39,876 bases of DNA from Nonomuraea basaltis. GTDB taxonomy: Bacteria > Actinomycetota > Actinomycetes > Streptosporangiales > Streptosporangiaceae. Of this stretch, positions 25,801 to 34,150 are shown in pieces. Both the position numbers and the translations under genes were made by a program. The DNA is taken from the NCBI RefSeq assembly GCF_005893125.1, contig NZ_VCJS01000113.1:1-39876 (forward strand). The letters are read 5' to 3'. Positions within the stretch are counted from its first letter, which is position 1. Every line of letters begins with the position of its first letter. The notes under the pieces are model-generated. The model did no database searches and was not told the DNA's origin. It saw only the letters and a list, made by a program, of their open reading frames with translations.

Positions 25801-26757
25801 TCACCACAGCGTCAACCCCTTCACCAGAAAGGCCAGGACCCCGCCCAGCAGCCCGCTCGCCGGCAAGGTCAGCATCCAGGCCGTGGCGATCTTGAGAGCG
25901 GCGTACCAGCGGACCCGGCCGCCCCCCTGGGCCATACCGGCGCCGATGAGCCCCCCGGCGACGGCCTGGGTCATGCTCACCGGCATGCCGACGGCCGCGC
26001 AGCCGATGACCGCCGCACCCGACGCCAGCTCCGCGGCGACCCCGTGTGGTGGCCTGGAGACGATGATCTCGCGGCTGAGCGTCCGGCCGGCCTTGGGCAG
26101 CCCGTACAGGGTGCCGAGCGCGAACAGGACGGCCACCAGCGACGTGTACGCGAACGGCGCGTCCGAGAAGCCGAGCGCGATCATGAACACGGCCAGCATC
26201 TTCTGGGCGTCGTTGGCCGCGTACGCGACCGTCTGCAGCAGGAATCCCGCCTGGTGCCAGCGCGCCAGCCCGTGCACCGTGGTGACCGCCACCAGCACCC
26301 GGATGAGCACCCAGGCCAGCAACCCTCCGACGATGGGCGCCGCCAGGCCGAACGCCAGGACCAGCGCCACCGACCCCGGCGAGACCGGCAGCCCCCAGCC
26401 GAGCCCCGCCCCGGTGAGGCCGCCCACGATGGCCAGGGTGAGGCTGGTCGGGCGACCCTTCGCGCTGAGCACGGCCACCACGGCCAGGGAGGAAAGCACC
26501 GCGATCGTCGTCGCGATCTTGCCGCCGGGCTGGTCGAAGGTCGCCAGCCTGGTCACGAACGTCTGCGCCACCTGGTGCGTGACGAGCGGTACGACCGCCA
26601 CCATCACGACCAGGGCGAGGATGCCGGTGGCCGGGCGTACCGTGGGCAGCTTGAGCCCGGCCGCCAGGAGGGCGCCCCCGTCGTTGACCCCGGACACGAC
26701 GGCGAACAGGCCCGCGACCACGATCAGTACGGCGGCGTCCAAAAGCGCGCGCTCCAT
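25801..26757 (-). CDS. PiT-family inorganic phosphate transporter
   Basis: A 318-residue membrane protein with about ten hydrophobic segments. The duplicated PiT signature is present: VVSGVNDGGALLAAGL in the first half and AYAANDAQK in the second. It should move phosphate, perhaps as a metal-phosphate complex, with H+ or Na+. The first signature is variant (GVNDGG rather than GANDVAN), as in the short actinobacterial branch. It is the first gene of a two-gene operon with DUF47. A 232-bp gap to purU holds its promoter. Confidence 0.9.
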   Translation of the reverse strand: MERALLDAAVLIVVAGLFAVVSGVNDGGALLAAGLKLPTVRPATGILALVVMVAVVPLVTHQVAQTFVTRLATFDQPGGKIATTIAVLSSLAVVAVLSAKGRPTSLTLAIVGGLTGAGLGWGLPVSPGSVALVLAFGLAAPIVGGLLAWVLIRVLVAVTTVHGLARWHQAGFLLQTVAYAANDAQKMLAVFMIALGFSDAPFAYTSLVAVLFALGTLYGLPKAGRTLSREIIVSRPPHGVAAELASGAAVIGCAAVGMPVSMTQAVAGGLIGAGMAQGGGRVRWYAALKIATAWMLTLPASGLLGGVLAFLVKGLTLW

Positions 26758-26989
26758 CCCCGCCCGCCCGGCCGGGGCGGGACACGTTCGAGTCCCAGAA
26801 TTTGTCCGTAATGCCCGATAGCTACCCAAGATCGAGCCGCTCACCGCCACCCCGGACACCGCGCCGCGCCAGGTACGCTCGATCGCGCCCGCCGCTGCCG
26901 GGCTCTTCGCTGGAGCGCCCGGCGACCGGTACGCTGCCCAGATCAGCCGCAAGGCGCCCGACGATCCCACGTCCGCGAGAGTGAACCGC

Positions 26990-27844
26990 ATGACCAGCCC
27001 CGCCGAATACATCCTGACGCTGTCCTGCCCCGACCGGCCCGGTGTGGTGGCCGCCGTCTCCGGCCTGCTGGCGCGGAACGGCTGCAACATCATGGAGAGC
27101 CAGCAGTTCGGCGACCGGGCCGCGCAGCGCTTCTTCATGCGCGTGCAGTTCGCGGGACCGCTGGGCGAGGACGAGCTCAACGCGGCCTTCGCGGCGCTCG
27201 CGCCGGACTTCGCCATGGAGTTCACGGTGCGCGACGTGGCCAGGAAACCACGCGTGCTGATCATGGTCAGCAAGTTCGACCACTGCCTCAACGACCTGCT
27301 GTATCGGGTCAAGGCGAAGACCCTCGACATCGAGATCGTCGCGGTCGCGTCCAACCATCCCGACCTGCGGCCGCTCACGCAGTCGTACGGCATCGACTAC
27401 CACCACCTGCCGGTCACCCCGGAGACCAAGCCCAGGCAGGAGGCCGAGGTGCTGGCGCTGGTGGAGCACTATCAGGTGGACCTGGTCGTGCTGGCCCGCT
27501 ATATGCAGGTGCTCTCGCAGGACCTGTGCGCGAAGCTGGCCGGGCGGGCGATCAACATCCACCACTCGTTCCTGCCGTCGTTCAAGGGCGCCAAGCCCTA
27601 CCACCAGGCGCACGACCGAGGCGTCAAGCTCATCGGCGCCACCGCCCACTACGTGACCTCCGACCTGGACGAGGGGCCGATCATTGAGCAGGAGGTGGCC
27701 AGGGTCAACCACAGCCACTCGCCCGAGGACCTGGCGGCGATCGGGCGGGACGTGGAGTGCGTGACGCTGGCCAGGGCGGTCAAGTGGCACGCCGAGCAGC
27801 GGGTGCTGCTGGACGGTCACAAGACCGTCGTCTTCCCGCGCTAG
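26990..27844 (+). CDS. purU: Formyltetrahydrofolate deformylase
   Basis: A 284-residue enzyme that hydrolyses 10-formyl-THF to THF and formate, balancing one-carbon pools and feeding purine synthesis. An N-terminal ACT domain (YILTLSCPDRPGVVAAVSGL, residues about 5-85) precedes a formyltransferase domain (KPRVLIMVSKFDHCLNDLLYR). The catalytic triad lies in INIHHSFLPSFKGAKPY (Asn, His) and DEGPIIEQ (Asp). The start is ATG 26990; GTG 26981 is possible. Its stop overlaps the convergent pseudogene by 4 bp. Confidence 0.95.
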   Translation: MTSPAEYILTLSCPDRPGVVAAVSGLLARNGCNIMESQQFGDRAAQRFFMRVQFAGPLGEDELNAAFAALAPDFAMEFTVRDVARKPRVLIMVSKFDHCLNDLLYRVKAKTLDIEIVAVASNHPDLRPLTQSYGIDYHHLPVTPETKPRQEAEVLALVEHYQVDLVVLARYMQVLSQDLCAKLAGRAINIHHSFLPSFKGAKPYHQAHDRGVKLIGATAHYVTSDLDEGPIIEQEVARVNHSHSPEDLAAIGRDVECVTLARAVKWHAEQRVLLDGHKTVVFPR

Positions 27845-28113
27845 GCGTGGCTCTCGGCGATCGGGCCGACTATGAAGGGGCGGTCCCCGCCGGCCGAGAA
27901 CGACGGCAGGCCCCGCGCAGGTCCCAGCCTGATCAACCTGTCAGCCGAGGTCGGCGGGCGAACTCGGACAGGCCCACCCGCCCGGTGACCGGCATCCGCA
28001 CCGCGCGCGGCGACGAGGTGGGGGTCGAGCGAGCGGAGTCCCTTGGTGAGGACCTTCCGGCGGGCGGGCCAGTCTCTGTGGCGCGCCCAGAGGTTGAGTG
28101 TGGCGACACGCAT
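27841..28113 (-). pseudogene. Truncated endonuclease/exonuclease/phosphatase-family gene
   Basis: The 90-codon frame starts well, with GGTAGGG before the ATG at 28113 and MRVATLNLWARHRDWPARR, then LRSLDPHLVA, the conserved EEP N-terminus. After residue 36 similarity ends and the rest is arbitrary. The FQE motif, the His/Asp metal site and about 200 residues are missing. It is a deletion relic whose end abuts purU. Confidence 0.7.
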
Positions 28114-28123
28114 GCCGCCGTCC

Positions 28124-28219
28124 CTACCCCGCCGTGCCGGTGGTCACGATCAGTTTGCCGCTGACGTGCTGGTTCGCCGGCGGGTCCAGGCCGGGGCTGA
28201 GGAAGGCGATGTTCAGCAG
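28124..28219 (-). pseudogene. C-terminal remnant of an unidentified gene
   Basis: Between the VOC stop and the endonuclease relic, one frame encodes LLLNIAFLSPGLDPPANQ, then HVSGKLIVTTGTAG and TAG. All but one codon end in G or C, which suggests former coding sequence. No start codon exists and I cannot name the family. Confidence 0.35.
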
Positions 28220-28226
28220 GAGCCGG

Positions 28227-28577
28227 TCAGGGCCGGTACGTTCCGAAGTACCAGGGGTTGCCCTGAGGGTCCTTGCAGCCGTACTCGCGCGACCCGTACG
28301 GCTGGTCCACGAGCTCCATGGTGATCTCGGCCCCCGCCGCTTTGGCGCGGTCGTGGTGGGCGTCGACGTCCTCGACCGCGACGTAGATCCCGGGCCCGCC
28401 CGGCCGCCCTTCGCCGATCATGATCAGGTCGTCGCCGACGAGCAGTTCGGCATGGTTGACCGCGCCGTCGTCGTTCTTGGACACCTCGTGCACCCGGAAC
28501 CCGAACGCGCCGGTCAGGAAGTCGACCGCGGCCTGGCAGTCCTGGTAGCGGGCTAGTGCGTAAACAGTTCGCTCCAT
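28227..28577 (-). CDS. VOC-family (glyoxalase/bleomycin-resistance-like) protein
   Basis: A 116-residue protein of the vicinal oxygen chelate fold: ALARYQDCQAAVDFLTGAFGF at the start, AELLVGDDLIMIGEG, AVEDVDAHHDRAKAAGAE, and the C-terminal YGSREYGCKDPQGNPWYFG. This subgroup (YP_006488-like glyoxalases) may lack a full metal site. The ATG is 5 nt after the AraC stop, so both are translationally coupled. Confidence 0.92.
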   Translation of the reverse strand: MERTVYALARYQDCQAAVDFLTGAFGFRVHEVSKNDDGAVNHAELLVGDDLIMIGEGRPGGPGIYVAVEDVDAHHDRAKAAGAEITMELVDQPYGSREYGCKDPQGNPWYFGTYRP

Positions 28578-28582
28578 GAGAC

Positions 28583-29374
28583 TCAGGATGCCCGGCGCGC
28601 GCCCGCCCGTCTTGGATGAATCTGACCCGGCGTCGTGTCGCCGAGCATCCGGAACTCGCGGTTCATGTGCGCCTGGTCGTAGAAGCCGCACTCCGTCGCC
28701 ACCCGCGCGATGGCCGTGCCCGACCGCAGCAGCCGCAGCGCCCTGCCGAACCTGATCACCCGCGCGGCCGTCTTGGGCGGCAGCCCGATCTGGTCCTGGA
28801 AGCGCGCCACGAGGTGCCGGTGGCTCCAGCCGAGCGACTCCGCCAGCGACGACGGGCTCAGCCGGCCGCCCGACTCCAGCAGCCGCGCCCATGCCCACGG
28901 CAGCTCGGGACCCAGCTCGGGCCCCTCCTGGATACGGGCGAGCAGCAGCCGGTCGACCAGCGCCAGCCGCTCCCGCCACGACGGCGTCTCGGCCAGCCGT
29001 CCCACCGCCAGGTCCGCCCACGGCCCGAGCAGGTCCTCGACCGGCACCGTCAGGTTCGTCAGGTGCCGCATCGGCAGACCGTACAGCCGCCTGGCGCCGA
29101 ATGGCGTGAGCACCACCTCCACGCCCTCGGCAGGCCCCAGCACCCGGGTGACGGTGAAGCGGTCGCCCAGCCCGCCCGTGAACGCCGTGACCCGCTCCCC
29201 GCCGACCTCCATCGGCGTGCCGAAGGCGAGGATGAGCACGGCTCCCGGCACGACGGCCTCAGACCGCGTGACCGGGGAGCCGTAGTGCTCGCGGTAGGCG
29301 CACAGCCGCGTCACGTAGGGTCGCAGCGCAGCGCTCGGGGTGGCCTCGACCATGGCCAGCCCCGGCGTGCTCAT
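28583..29374 (-). CDS. AraC-family transcriptional regulator
   Basis: A 263-residue regulator. The N-terminal sensing part has LRPYVTRLCAYREHYGSPV and VVPGAVLILAFG. The C-terminal double HTH is LAESLGWSHRHLVARFQDQIG, then ARVATECGFYDQAHMNREFRMLGDTTPGQ. It ends 5 nt before the VOC gene, whose expression it probably controls along with its own. It starts 10 nt after the stop of the peptidase gene, so read-through from that gene is possible. Confidence 0.93.
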   Translation of the reverse strand: MSTPGLAMVEATPSAALRPYVTRLCAYREHYGSPVTRSEAVVPGAVLILAFGTPMEVGGERVTAFTGGLGDRFTVTRVLGPAEGVEVVLTPFGARRLYGLPMRHLTNLTVPVEDLLGPWADLAVGRLAETPSWRERLALVDRLLLARIQEGPELGPELPWAWARLLESGGRLSPSSLAESLGWSHRHLVARFQDQIGLPPKTAARVIRFGRALRLLRSGTAIARVATECGFYDQAHMNREFRMLGDTTPGQIHPRRAGARRAS

Positions 29375-29384
29375 GTATCGGAGC

Positions 29385-31442
29385 CTAGAGGCCCGTGTGC
29401 GTGGCGAGGAAGGTCAGCGTGTCGGCCGACAGGTCGACGGACCGGCTCACCGAGCGCGCCCCGTGTCCCACCTCGGCCTCGTTGCGCAGCAGTACGGGCC
29501 GGTCCGCCGTCGAGGCGTGCTGCAGCGCCGCGCACATCTTCCACGCGTGCAGCGGGTGCACGCGCGTGTCCGACTGGAAGACGGTGAAGAGCGTCGCGGG
29601 GTACGCCACCGACTCCTTGACGTGGTGGTAGGGCGAGTAGCCCCACAGCCAGCTGAACGGCTCGGGATCCTCGGCGGTGCCGTACTCGACGTTCCAGGTG
29701 GCGCCGAGGCCGAACTGCTCGTACCTGATCATGTCGAGCAGCGGTGCGGAGCACACCACGGCCGCGTACAGGTCGGGGCGCTGCGTCAGTGCGGCCCCCA
29801 CGAGCAGGCCGCCGTTGGAGCCGCCGGAGATGCCGAGCTGCCCGGCCGTGGTCACCCCGGTCTCGATGAGGTGCTCGGCCGCGGAGTGGAAGTCGTCGAA
29901 GACGTTCTGCTTGTGGGCCAGCATGCCCGCGCGGTGCCAGTCCTCGCCCTCCTCGCCGCCGCCGCGCAGGTTGGCGATCGCGTAGACGCCGCCGGCCTCC
30001 GCCCACGTCAGGACCGACGCCGAGTAGCCGGGGGTCATCGACAGGCCGAAGCCGCCGTAGCCGTACAGGATCGTGGGGCGCGGGCCCGGCGTGTCGTCGG
30101 CGGGGGAGATGATCAGCATGCGGACGTCCGTGCCGTCTTTCGACCGGTAGACGACCTGCCGGGTGCGCACGTCCGGCACGTCGACCGCGCCCGGCGACGA
30201 CGCCCACAGCGTGGTCTCGCCCGTCCTGGCGTCGTAGCGCTGGATGGTGGGCGGCGTGGTGTTGTCGGTGTAGCCGAACCAGGCCTCGTAACCGCCCTCG
30301 GGGCGCTCGGCGATGCCGCCGATCGTGCCGAGCCCGGGCGTGGGCACCTCGCCGAGGCGCTCGCCGGTGGCCAGGTCGTGCACGGTGATCTCGCTGATCG
30401 CGTGGCGGGTCCAGCCCACCAGCATCACCGGGCGCTCCAGGTCGTCGAGGATCGCGAAGTCGCTCAGCACCGCCTCGGGGTCCTCAGGGATGAGATCGCG
30501 CCAGGTCTCGTAGCCGGGCGCGGCCGGGTCGGTGACGCACACCCTGGCCCTCGGCGCCTCGCGGTCGGTGTGCACGTAGAGCTTGCCGTCGCGGCCGAAC
30601 AGCAGCCCCGACTGCGCGTCCACGCCCTCCTGCACGGACTTCAGCTCCGGCCGGTCGAGCGTGGAGGCGGTCAGGTCCGCCACCCAGATGTCGTTGCGCG
30701 GCGCCGTGCCCTCGTGCGCGGACACCTGCAGCCAGCGGCCGTCCCGCGAGACCGACACGCCGTAGTAGTTGGTCATCTTCAGCCCCTCGCCGAAGATCAT
30801 CACGTCGTCCTCGGTGGAGGTGCCGACCCGGTGCAGGTAGACGCGGCGGTGGAACTGCGTCTCGTTCTCCGGCACCTCGGTGCTCGGCAGCCTGCGCACG
30901 TAGTAGAACGCCTCGCCGCCGGGCAGCCACGCCACGGGGGAGTAGCGGCAGCGGTCGATCGGCCCCTCGACCCGCGCGCCCGTCGTGACGTCCATGACGT
31001 AGAGGGCCGACTCCTCGTCGCCGCCCACCGAGATCTGGTAGGCCAGCAGGCGCCCTTCCTTGTCGGGCTGCACCGCGTCGAGCGTGGTCAGGCCGGACGG
31101 GTCGATCGCCATCGGGTCGATCAGCGCCCGCTCGGTCCCGTCGGGCTCCACGACGTAGAAGACGGCGTGCTCCTGGTCGGGAGTGCGGCGGGTGAAGAAG
31201 TGACGCCCGCCGCGCCACGTGGGCGTGCCGACCGAGCCGGACCTGAGCAGCTCGGCGATGCGGCTCTTGAACCGCTGCGGCCCCTTCTTCCGGGCGAACA
31301 ATTCGGCCTGCGCGAGCAGCCATCCCTTGGTCTCCGGACTATCGGGCTCCTCGAGCCACCGATAGGGGTCGGGAACGGGCGTTCCGTGCAGGATTTCGAC
31401 GGTTTCTTCGCGCTGTGCGATCGGGTACGGCTCTCGCGTCAT
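29385..31442 (-). CDS. Prolyl oligopeptidase (S9A family)
   Basis: A 685-residue serine peptidase that cleaves short peptides after proline in the cytoplasm. It begins with PYPIAQREETVEILHGTPVPDPYRWLEE. A beta-propeller follows (about 70-400), then the alpha/beta hydrolase domain: GYGGFGLSMTPGY, RGGGEEGEDWHRAG, nucleophile Ser in SGGSNGG, catalytic Asp in FQSDTRVHPLHAWKM, and His in EVGHGARS. The start is ATG 31442; the frame is open further upstream but that part is unlike the family. Confidence 0.95.
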   Translation of the reverse strand: MTREPYPIAQREETVEILHGTPVPDPYRWLEEPDSPETKGWLLAQAELFARKKGPQRFKSRIAELLRSGSVGTPTWRGGRHFFTRRTPDQEHAVFYVVEPDGTERALIDPMAIDPSGLTTLDAVQPDKEGRLLAYQISVGGDEESALYVMDVTTGARVEGPIDRCRYSPVAWLPGGEAFYYVRRLPSTEVPENETQFHRRVYLHRVGTSTEDDVMIFGEGLKMTNYYGVSVSRDGRWLQVSAHEGTAPRNDIWVADLTASTLDRPELKSVQEGVDAQSGLLFGRDGKLYVHTDREAPRARVCVTDPAAPGYETWRDLIPEDPEAVLSDFAILDDLERPVMLVGWTRHAISEITVHDLATGERLGEVPTPGLGTIGGIAERPEGGYEAWFGYTDNTTPPTIQRYDARTGETTLWASSPGAVDVPDVRTRQVVYRSKDGTDVRMLIISPADDTPGPRPTILYGYGGFGLSMTPGYSASVLTWAEAGGVYAIANLRGGGEEGEDWHRAGMLAHKQNVFDDFHSAAEHLIETGVTTAGQLGISGGSNGGLLVGAALTQRPDLYAAVVCSAPLLDMIRYEQFGLGATWNVEYGTAEDPEPFSWLWGYSPYHHVKESVAYPATLFTVFQSDTRVHPLHAWKMCAALQHASTADRPVLLRNEAEVGHGARSVSRSVDLSADTLTFLATHTGL

Positions 31443-31720
31443 GCAGGGAACCCTATGCGAACGCGGACGCGTAAAGCGCTGGTGAAGCGGGCATAAAACG
31501 TACCGTGTGTCCCTCTGGTCATCCCGGCGAGCGGTTTTGGGGTGGCGGGGAGCATGGTGTAAACGCCAGACTTGGTGACAGGACGGTGCCGTGGTGACCA
31601 TCCGCTGGGCCGTCCGGCGGAGGTCCACGTGACGGAAGCACAAGTGCCCCAGGAGGGGCCGACAGGCGGGACATGCCGCGGCATGTCCCCTTTGATACGC
31701 ATGCAGCAGGGAGAGGCACG
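31443..31720. promoter_or_regulatory. Divergent promoter region with two hairpins before the HNH gene
   Basis: Two hairpins lie in the HNH leader: GCCCC-AGGA-GGGGC at 31646-31659, and a 22-bp perfect palindrome at 31668-31689 (arms GGGACATGCCG) followed by CCTTTGAT. The second looks like a factor-independent terminator, yet it sits 31 nt before a start codon with no gene upstream on that strand. An attenuator or operator is likely. Confidence 0.65.
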
Positions 31721-32230
31721 ATGACGCGCCAGGTCCTGCTGCTCAATGCCACCTATGAGCCACTGACCACCCTCTCGCTGCATCGCGCCGTCGTGCTCGT
31801 GCTGCGGGAGAAGGCCGACGTCGTGCACCGCGACGGCCGGGGCGCGGTGCTGCGCTCCGCGAGCTGCACGCTCGACGTCCCCTCGGTCATCAGGCTGCGC
31901 AGATATGTCCGTATTCCCTACCGGTCCCGCATCCCCCTGACCCGGGCCGCGCTCATGCGGCGCGACAACTACCGCTGCGCCTACTGCGGCCAGCGGGCCG
32001 AGACCATCGACCATGTCATCCCGAGGTCCAGGGGTGGTGCACACACCTGGGAAAACTGTGTCGCGTCCTGCACGACGTGCAACCACAGGAAGGCCGACAA
32101 GTACCTGGAGGAGCTGGGGTGGACGCTACGCGTCAGCCCTGCGGTGCCACGGGGCGCCCACTGGAGACTCATTGGCGCATCGCTCGTCGGAGACCCTCAG
32201 TGGGCGCCTTACCTGGAAGCCGCGGCCTGA
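31721..32230 (+). CDS. HNH endonuclease (McrA-like, actinobacterial)
   Basis: A 169-residue protein. It opens with LLLNATYEPLTTLSLHRAVVLV, a conserved N-terminus of a widespread actinobacterial HNH family. The HNH core carries a zinc ribbon: MRRDNYRCAYCG, then TIDHVIPRSRGG, ENCVASCTTCNHRKADK (two CxxC pairs, catalytic DH and N..H). It is probably a DNA-processing or repair enzyme rather than a restriction enzyme, since no methylase is near. The start is ATG 31721 with GGGAGAGG upstream; the open frame before it crosses a palindrome. Confidence 0.92.
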   Translation: MTRQVLLLNATYEPLTTLSLHRAVVLVLREKADVVHRDGRGAVLRSASCTLDVPSVIRLRRYVRIPYRSRIPLTRAALMRRDNYRCAYCGQRAETIDHVIPRSRGGAHTWENCVASCTTCNHRKADKYLEELGWTLRVSPAVPRGAHWRLIGASLVGDPQWAPYLEAAA

Positions 32231-32276
32231 AAACCGCTTTGTCCGAGGCGGTCCCTGCCTGACACCATGAGCAGGC

Positions 32277-33074
32277 ATGTGGACCTTCACCTCGGACGCT
32301 GAGGAGTACGCTGCGGTCGCCGAGCCCTTCCTGCTCGGCGACCCGGTGGGCAACACCGTCCCGTTGACCGTTCTGGCCAATCTGCGGGCCGGCATGCCTG
32401 CCAAGGATCCCTTTTTCGGCTGGTGGACGGTGGACGGCGAGGTGCGTGGGGCGGCCTTCCGCACTCCGCCGCATCCGATCGGGCTCGCCGTCATGCCCGT
32501 CGAGGCCGTCGCGCCGCTGGTGGCGGAGTTCGGCGGCGACCTTCCCGCGGTCATGGGGCGGGTGGAGCTGACGGACGAGGTCATGCGGCTGCTCGGGACG
32601 CCCAAGCGGGTGGTGTCGGAGCGGCTCTACCGCCTCGGCACGCTCGCCGTCCCCGACGTGCCCGGGCGCGGCAGGCTGGCCGTCCCCGCCGACTTTCCGC
32701 TGCTGGTCAGCTGGTATCAGGCGTTCGGCGACGAGGTGGCGCTCGGGGACGGCGACCCGGCCGAGCGCGTCGCGCACCGGCTGGCGGGGCGCCAGCTGTT
32801 CGTGTGGGAGGCGGGCGGGACGCCGGTGTCGCTCGCGGGGCTCTCGCCGGCGGCCGGCGGGGTCTGCCGCATCGGGCCCGTCTACACGCCGCCGTCCTGC
32901 CGCAGGAACGGGTACGGCGCCGCCGTCACGGCGTACGCCAGCCAGGCCGGGCTGGCCGAGCGCTGCGAGCAGGCCGTGCTCTTCACCGACCTGGGCAACC
33001 CGACCAGCAACGCCATCTACCAGTCGATCGGCTACGAGCCCGTGTCCGACTACGCGCACATCACTTACTCTTAG
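32277..33074 (+). CDS. GNAT-family N-acetyltransferase (two-domain)
   Basis: A 265-residue protein. The N-terminal half (WTFTSDAEEYAAVAEPFLLGDPVGNTVPLTVL...) is the divergent GNAT-like lobe of this actinobacterial group. The C-terminal half has the functional fold: VCRIGPVYTPPSCRRNGYGAAVTAYAS with the acetyl-CoA loop, then LFTDLGNPTSNAIYQSIGYEPVSDY. The substrate is unknown. The gene ends 3 nt before the FmdB-like ORF, suggesting one transcript. Confidence 0.9.
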   Translation: MWTFTSDAEEYAAVAEPFLLGDPVGNTVPLTVLANLRAGMPAKDPFFGWWTVDGEVRGAAFRTPPHPIGLAVMPVEAVAPLVAEFGGDLPAVMGRVELTDEVMRLLGTPKRVVSERLYRLGTLAVPDVPGRGRLAVPADFPLLVSWYQAFGDEVALGDGDPAERVAHRLAGRQLFVWEAGGTPVSLAGLSPAAGGVCRIGPVYTPPSCRRNGYGAAVTAYASQAGLAERCEQAVLFTDLGNPTSNAIYQSIGYEPVSDYAHITYS

Positions 33075-33077
33075 GCC

Positions 33078-33281
33078 ATGCCGCGTTACGAGTTTCGCTG
33101 CCGCGCCTGCGGCTCCACGTTCGAGGTGTCCCGCCCGATGTCGGCCTCCGACGACCCGGCGGGCTGCCCGGAAGGCCACGACGACACGGTGAAGCTGCTG
33201 TCCACGGTCGCCATGACAGGCGGCGCGGCCGCGCCGAAAGCCAGTGGCGGTTGCTGCGGCGGGGGCTGCTGCTCCTCCTAG
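33078..33281 (+). CDS. FmdB-family zinc ribbon protein
   Basis: A 67-residue protein. It starts MPRYEFRCRACGSTFEV, the FmdB N-terminus with the first CxxC. The second pair is altered: CPEGH instead of CPxCG, so the metal site may use His. The C-terminus GGCCGGGCCSS adds four Cys. The role is unknown; family members are putative regulators or metal-site proteins. It is 3 nt after the GNAT stop. Confidence 0.9.
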   Translation: MPRYEFRCRACGSTFEVSRPMSASDDPAGCPEGHDDTVKLLSTVAMTGGAAAPKASGGCCGGGCCSS

Positions 33282-33296
33282 AAACCGGCGCCGGTC

Positions 33297-33376
33297 GTCC
33301 GGCCGGGGCGGTGGCGCAGGTAGCGCTCCAGCGCCCGGTCGAGGCGTGCGGCTCTTGGGCCACCGCCCCGCCGGAC
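33297..33376. repeat. Long imperfect inverted repeat after the FmdB-like gene
   Basis: GTCCGGC-c-GGGGCGGTGGC (33297-33315) pairs with its complement at 33359-33376 over 18 bp with a single bulged C and a 43-nt loop. It lies 16 nt past the FmdB-like stop and may end that transcript. The rest of 33377-33521 shows nothing I can assign. Confidence 0.6.
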
Positions 33377-33521
33377 GCTGCTCCGTTGGTGCGGACACCA
33401 ATGGGGACGGGGGCCGGGCGCCAGTCAGGCGCGCCCGGCTGTGACTGAACATCACCGCCTGATGACCTTCAGTCACCGGCCCAACGGCCGGTCGCGGCCG
33501 GTCAAGCTTCGGCCAGCTTCC

Positions 33522-34016
33522 TCACGCGGCCCTGGTGCGCCTGCGGCGCTGGAACGGCAGGAACCGGTCGGCCAGGTGCGGACGGGACGGCGTGAGCGTG
33601 GGCTCGACCGCGATGATCCGGTCGAACCTGAACGCTCGGATCGCCCGGCGCATCCTGCACACCCCGACCAGATACCAGTATTCGCGGTGGACCAGGCACG
33701 TCACCGGCTCGACGTCGCGCGCGGTGACGTTGCCCCCGGCGTCCTGGTAGTGCAGGCGGATCATGAGGCGGCTGGTGATGGCGTCGGCGATGAGCCTGGC
33801 CCGGGAGGCGACCTCCAGGGGCAGCGGCTCGGTCAGCGTCGTGAGCGTGGTGGCGATGACGTCGTCGTCGAGCTCCAGGTGCTCGAACGCGTGTTGCAGG
33901 CCGCGCCGTGCGGTGACGGCCTGGGGGCCCGTTCCGAGGTGAGCGAGGGAGAGTGCGAGGGCGGCGATCTCGGCGGTCGTCAGCGGGCGAGTATCGTGCT
34001 TCACGACTGTCGTCAT
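33522..34016 (-). CDS. WYL-domain protein lacking an HTH
   Basis: A 164-residue protein. Residues about 80-150 are a WYL-type ligand domain (MIRLHYQDAGGNVTARDVEPV...HREYWYLVGVCRMRRAIRAFRFDRI). The N-terminal 75 residues are helical (TTAEIAALALSLAHLGTG...RGLQHAFEHL) but not a recognisable HTH, and the usual C-terminal extension is absent. WYL regulators are normally about 320 residues, so this is either a stand-alone WYL protein or a shortened regulator. It ends in a basic tail (FQRRRRTRAA). The start is ATG 34016. Confidence 0.75.
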   Translation of the reverse strand: MTTVVKHDTRPLTTAEIAALALSLAHLGTGPQAVTARRGLQHAFEHLELDDDVIATTLTTLTEPLPLEVASRARLIADAITSRLMIRLHYQDAGGNVTARDVEPVTCLVHREYWYLVGVCRMRRAIRAFRFDRIIAVEPTLTPSRPHLADRFLPFQRRRRTRAA

Positions 34017-34108
34017 ACCCCAAGAATAGGGACGACCACCGACAATTTTCGAAAGTCTGTCCGGTTGGCCACGTTCAGTGGCCTGCCGGAGTCAGCGATG
34101 TGTGAACC

Positions 34109-34140
34109 TACGGCAGGCGATGGCGATCTCGCCTGCCGTA
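34109..34140 (-). terminator. Terminator hairpin after ilvD
   Basis: Perfect 12-bp arms, TACGGCAGGCGA and its complement, with an 8-nt loop. It begins 11 nt after the ilvD stop on the minus strand. There is no T-run. Confidence 0.75.
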
Positions 34141-34150
34141 CAGGTCATCC

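Noticed and set aside
24043..26811. 922-codon open frame running over the SDR, DUF47 and PiT genes
   Set aside because: It crosses three well-supported genes on both strands and has no recognisable domain.
31721..32230. Restriction-modification system around the HNH endonuclease
   Set aside because: No methyltransferase or specificity gene is nearby, and the N-terminus matches a stand-alone actinobacterial HNH family.
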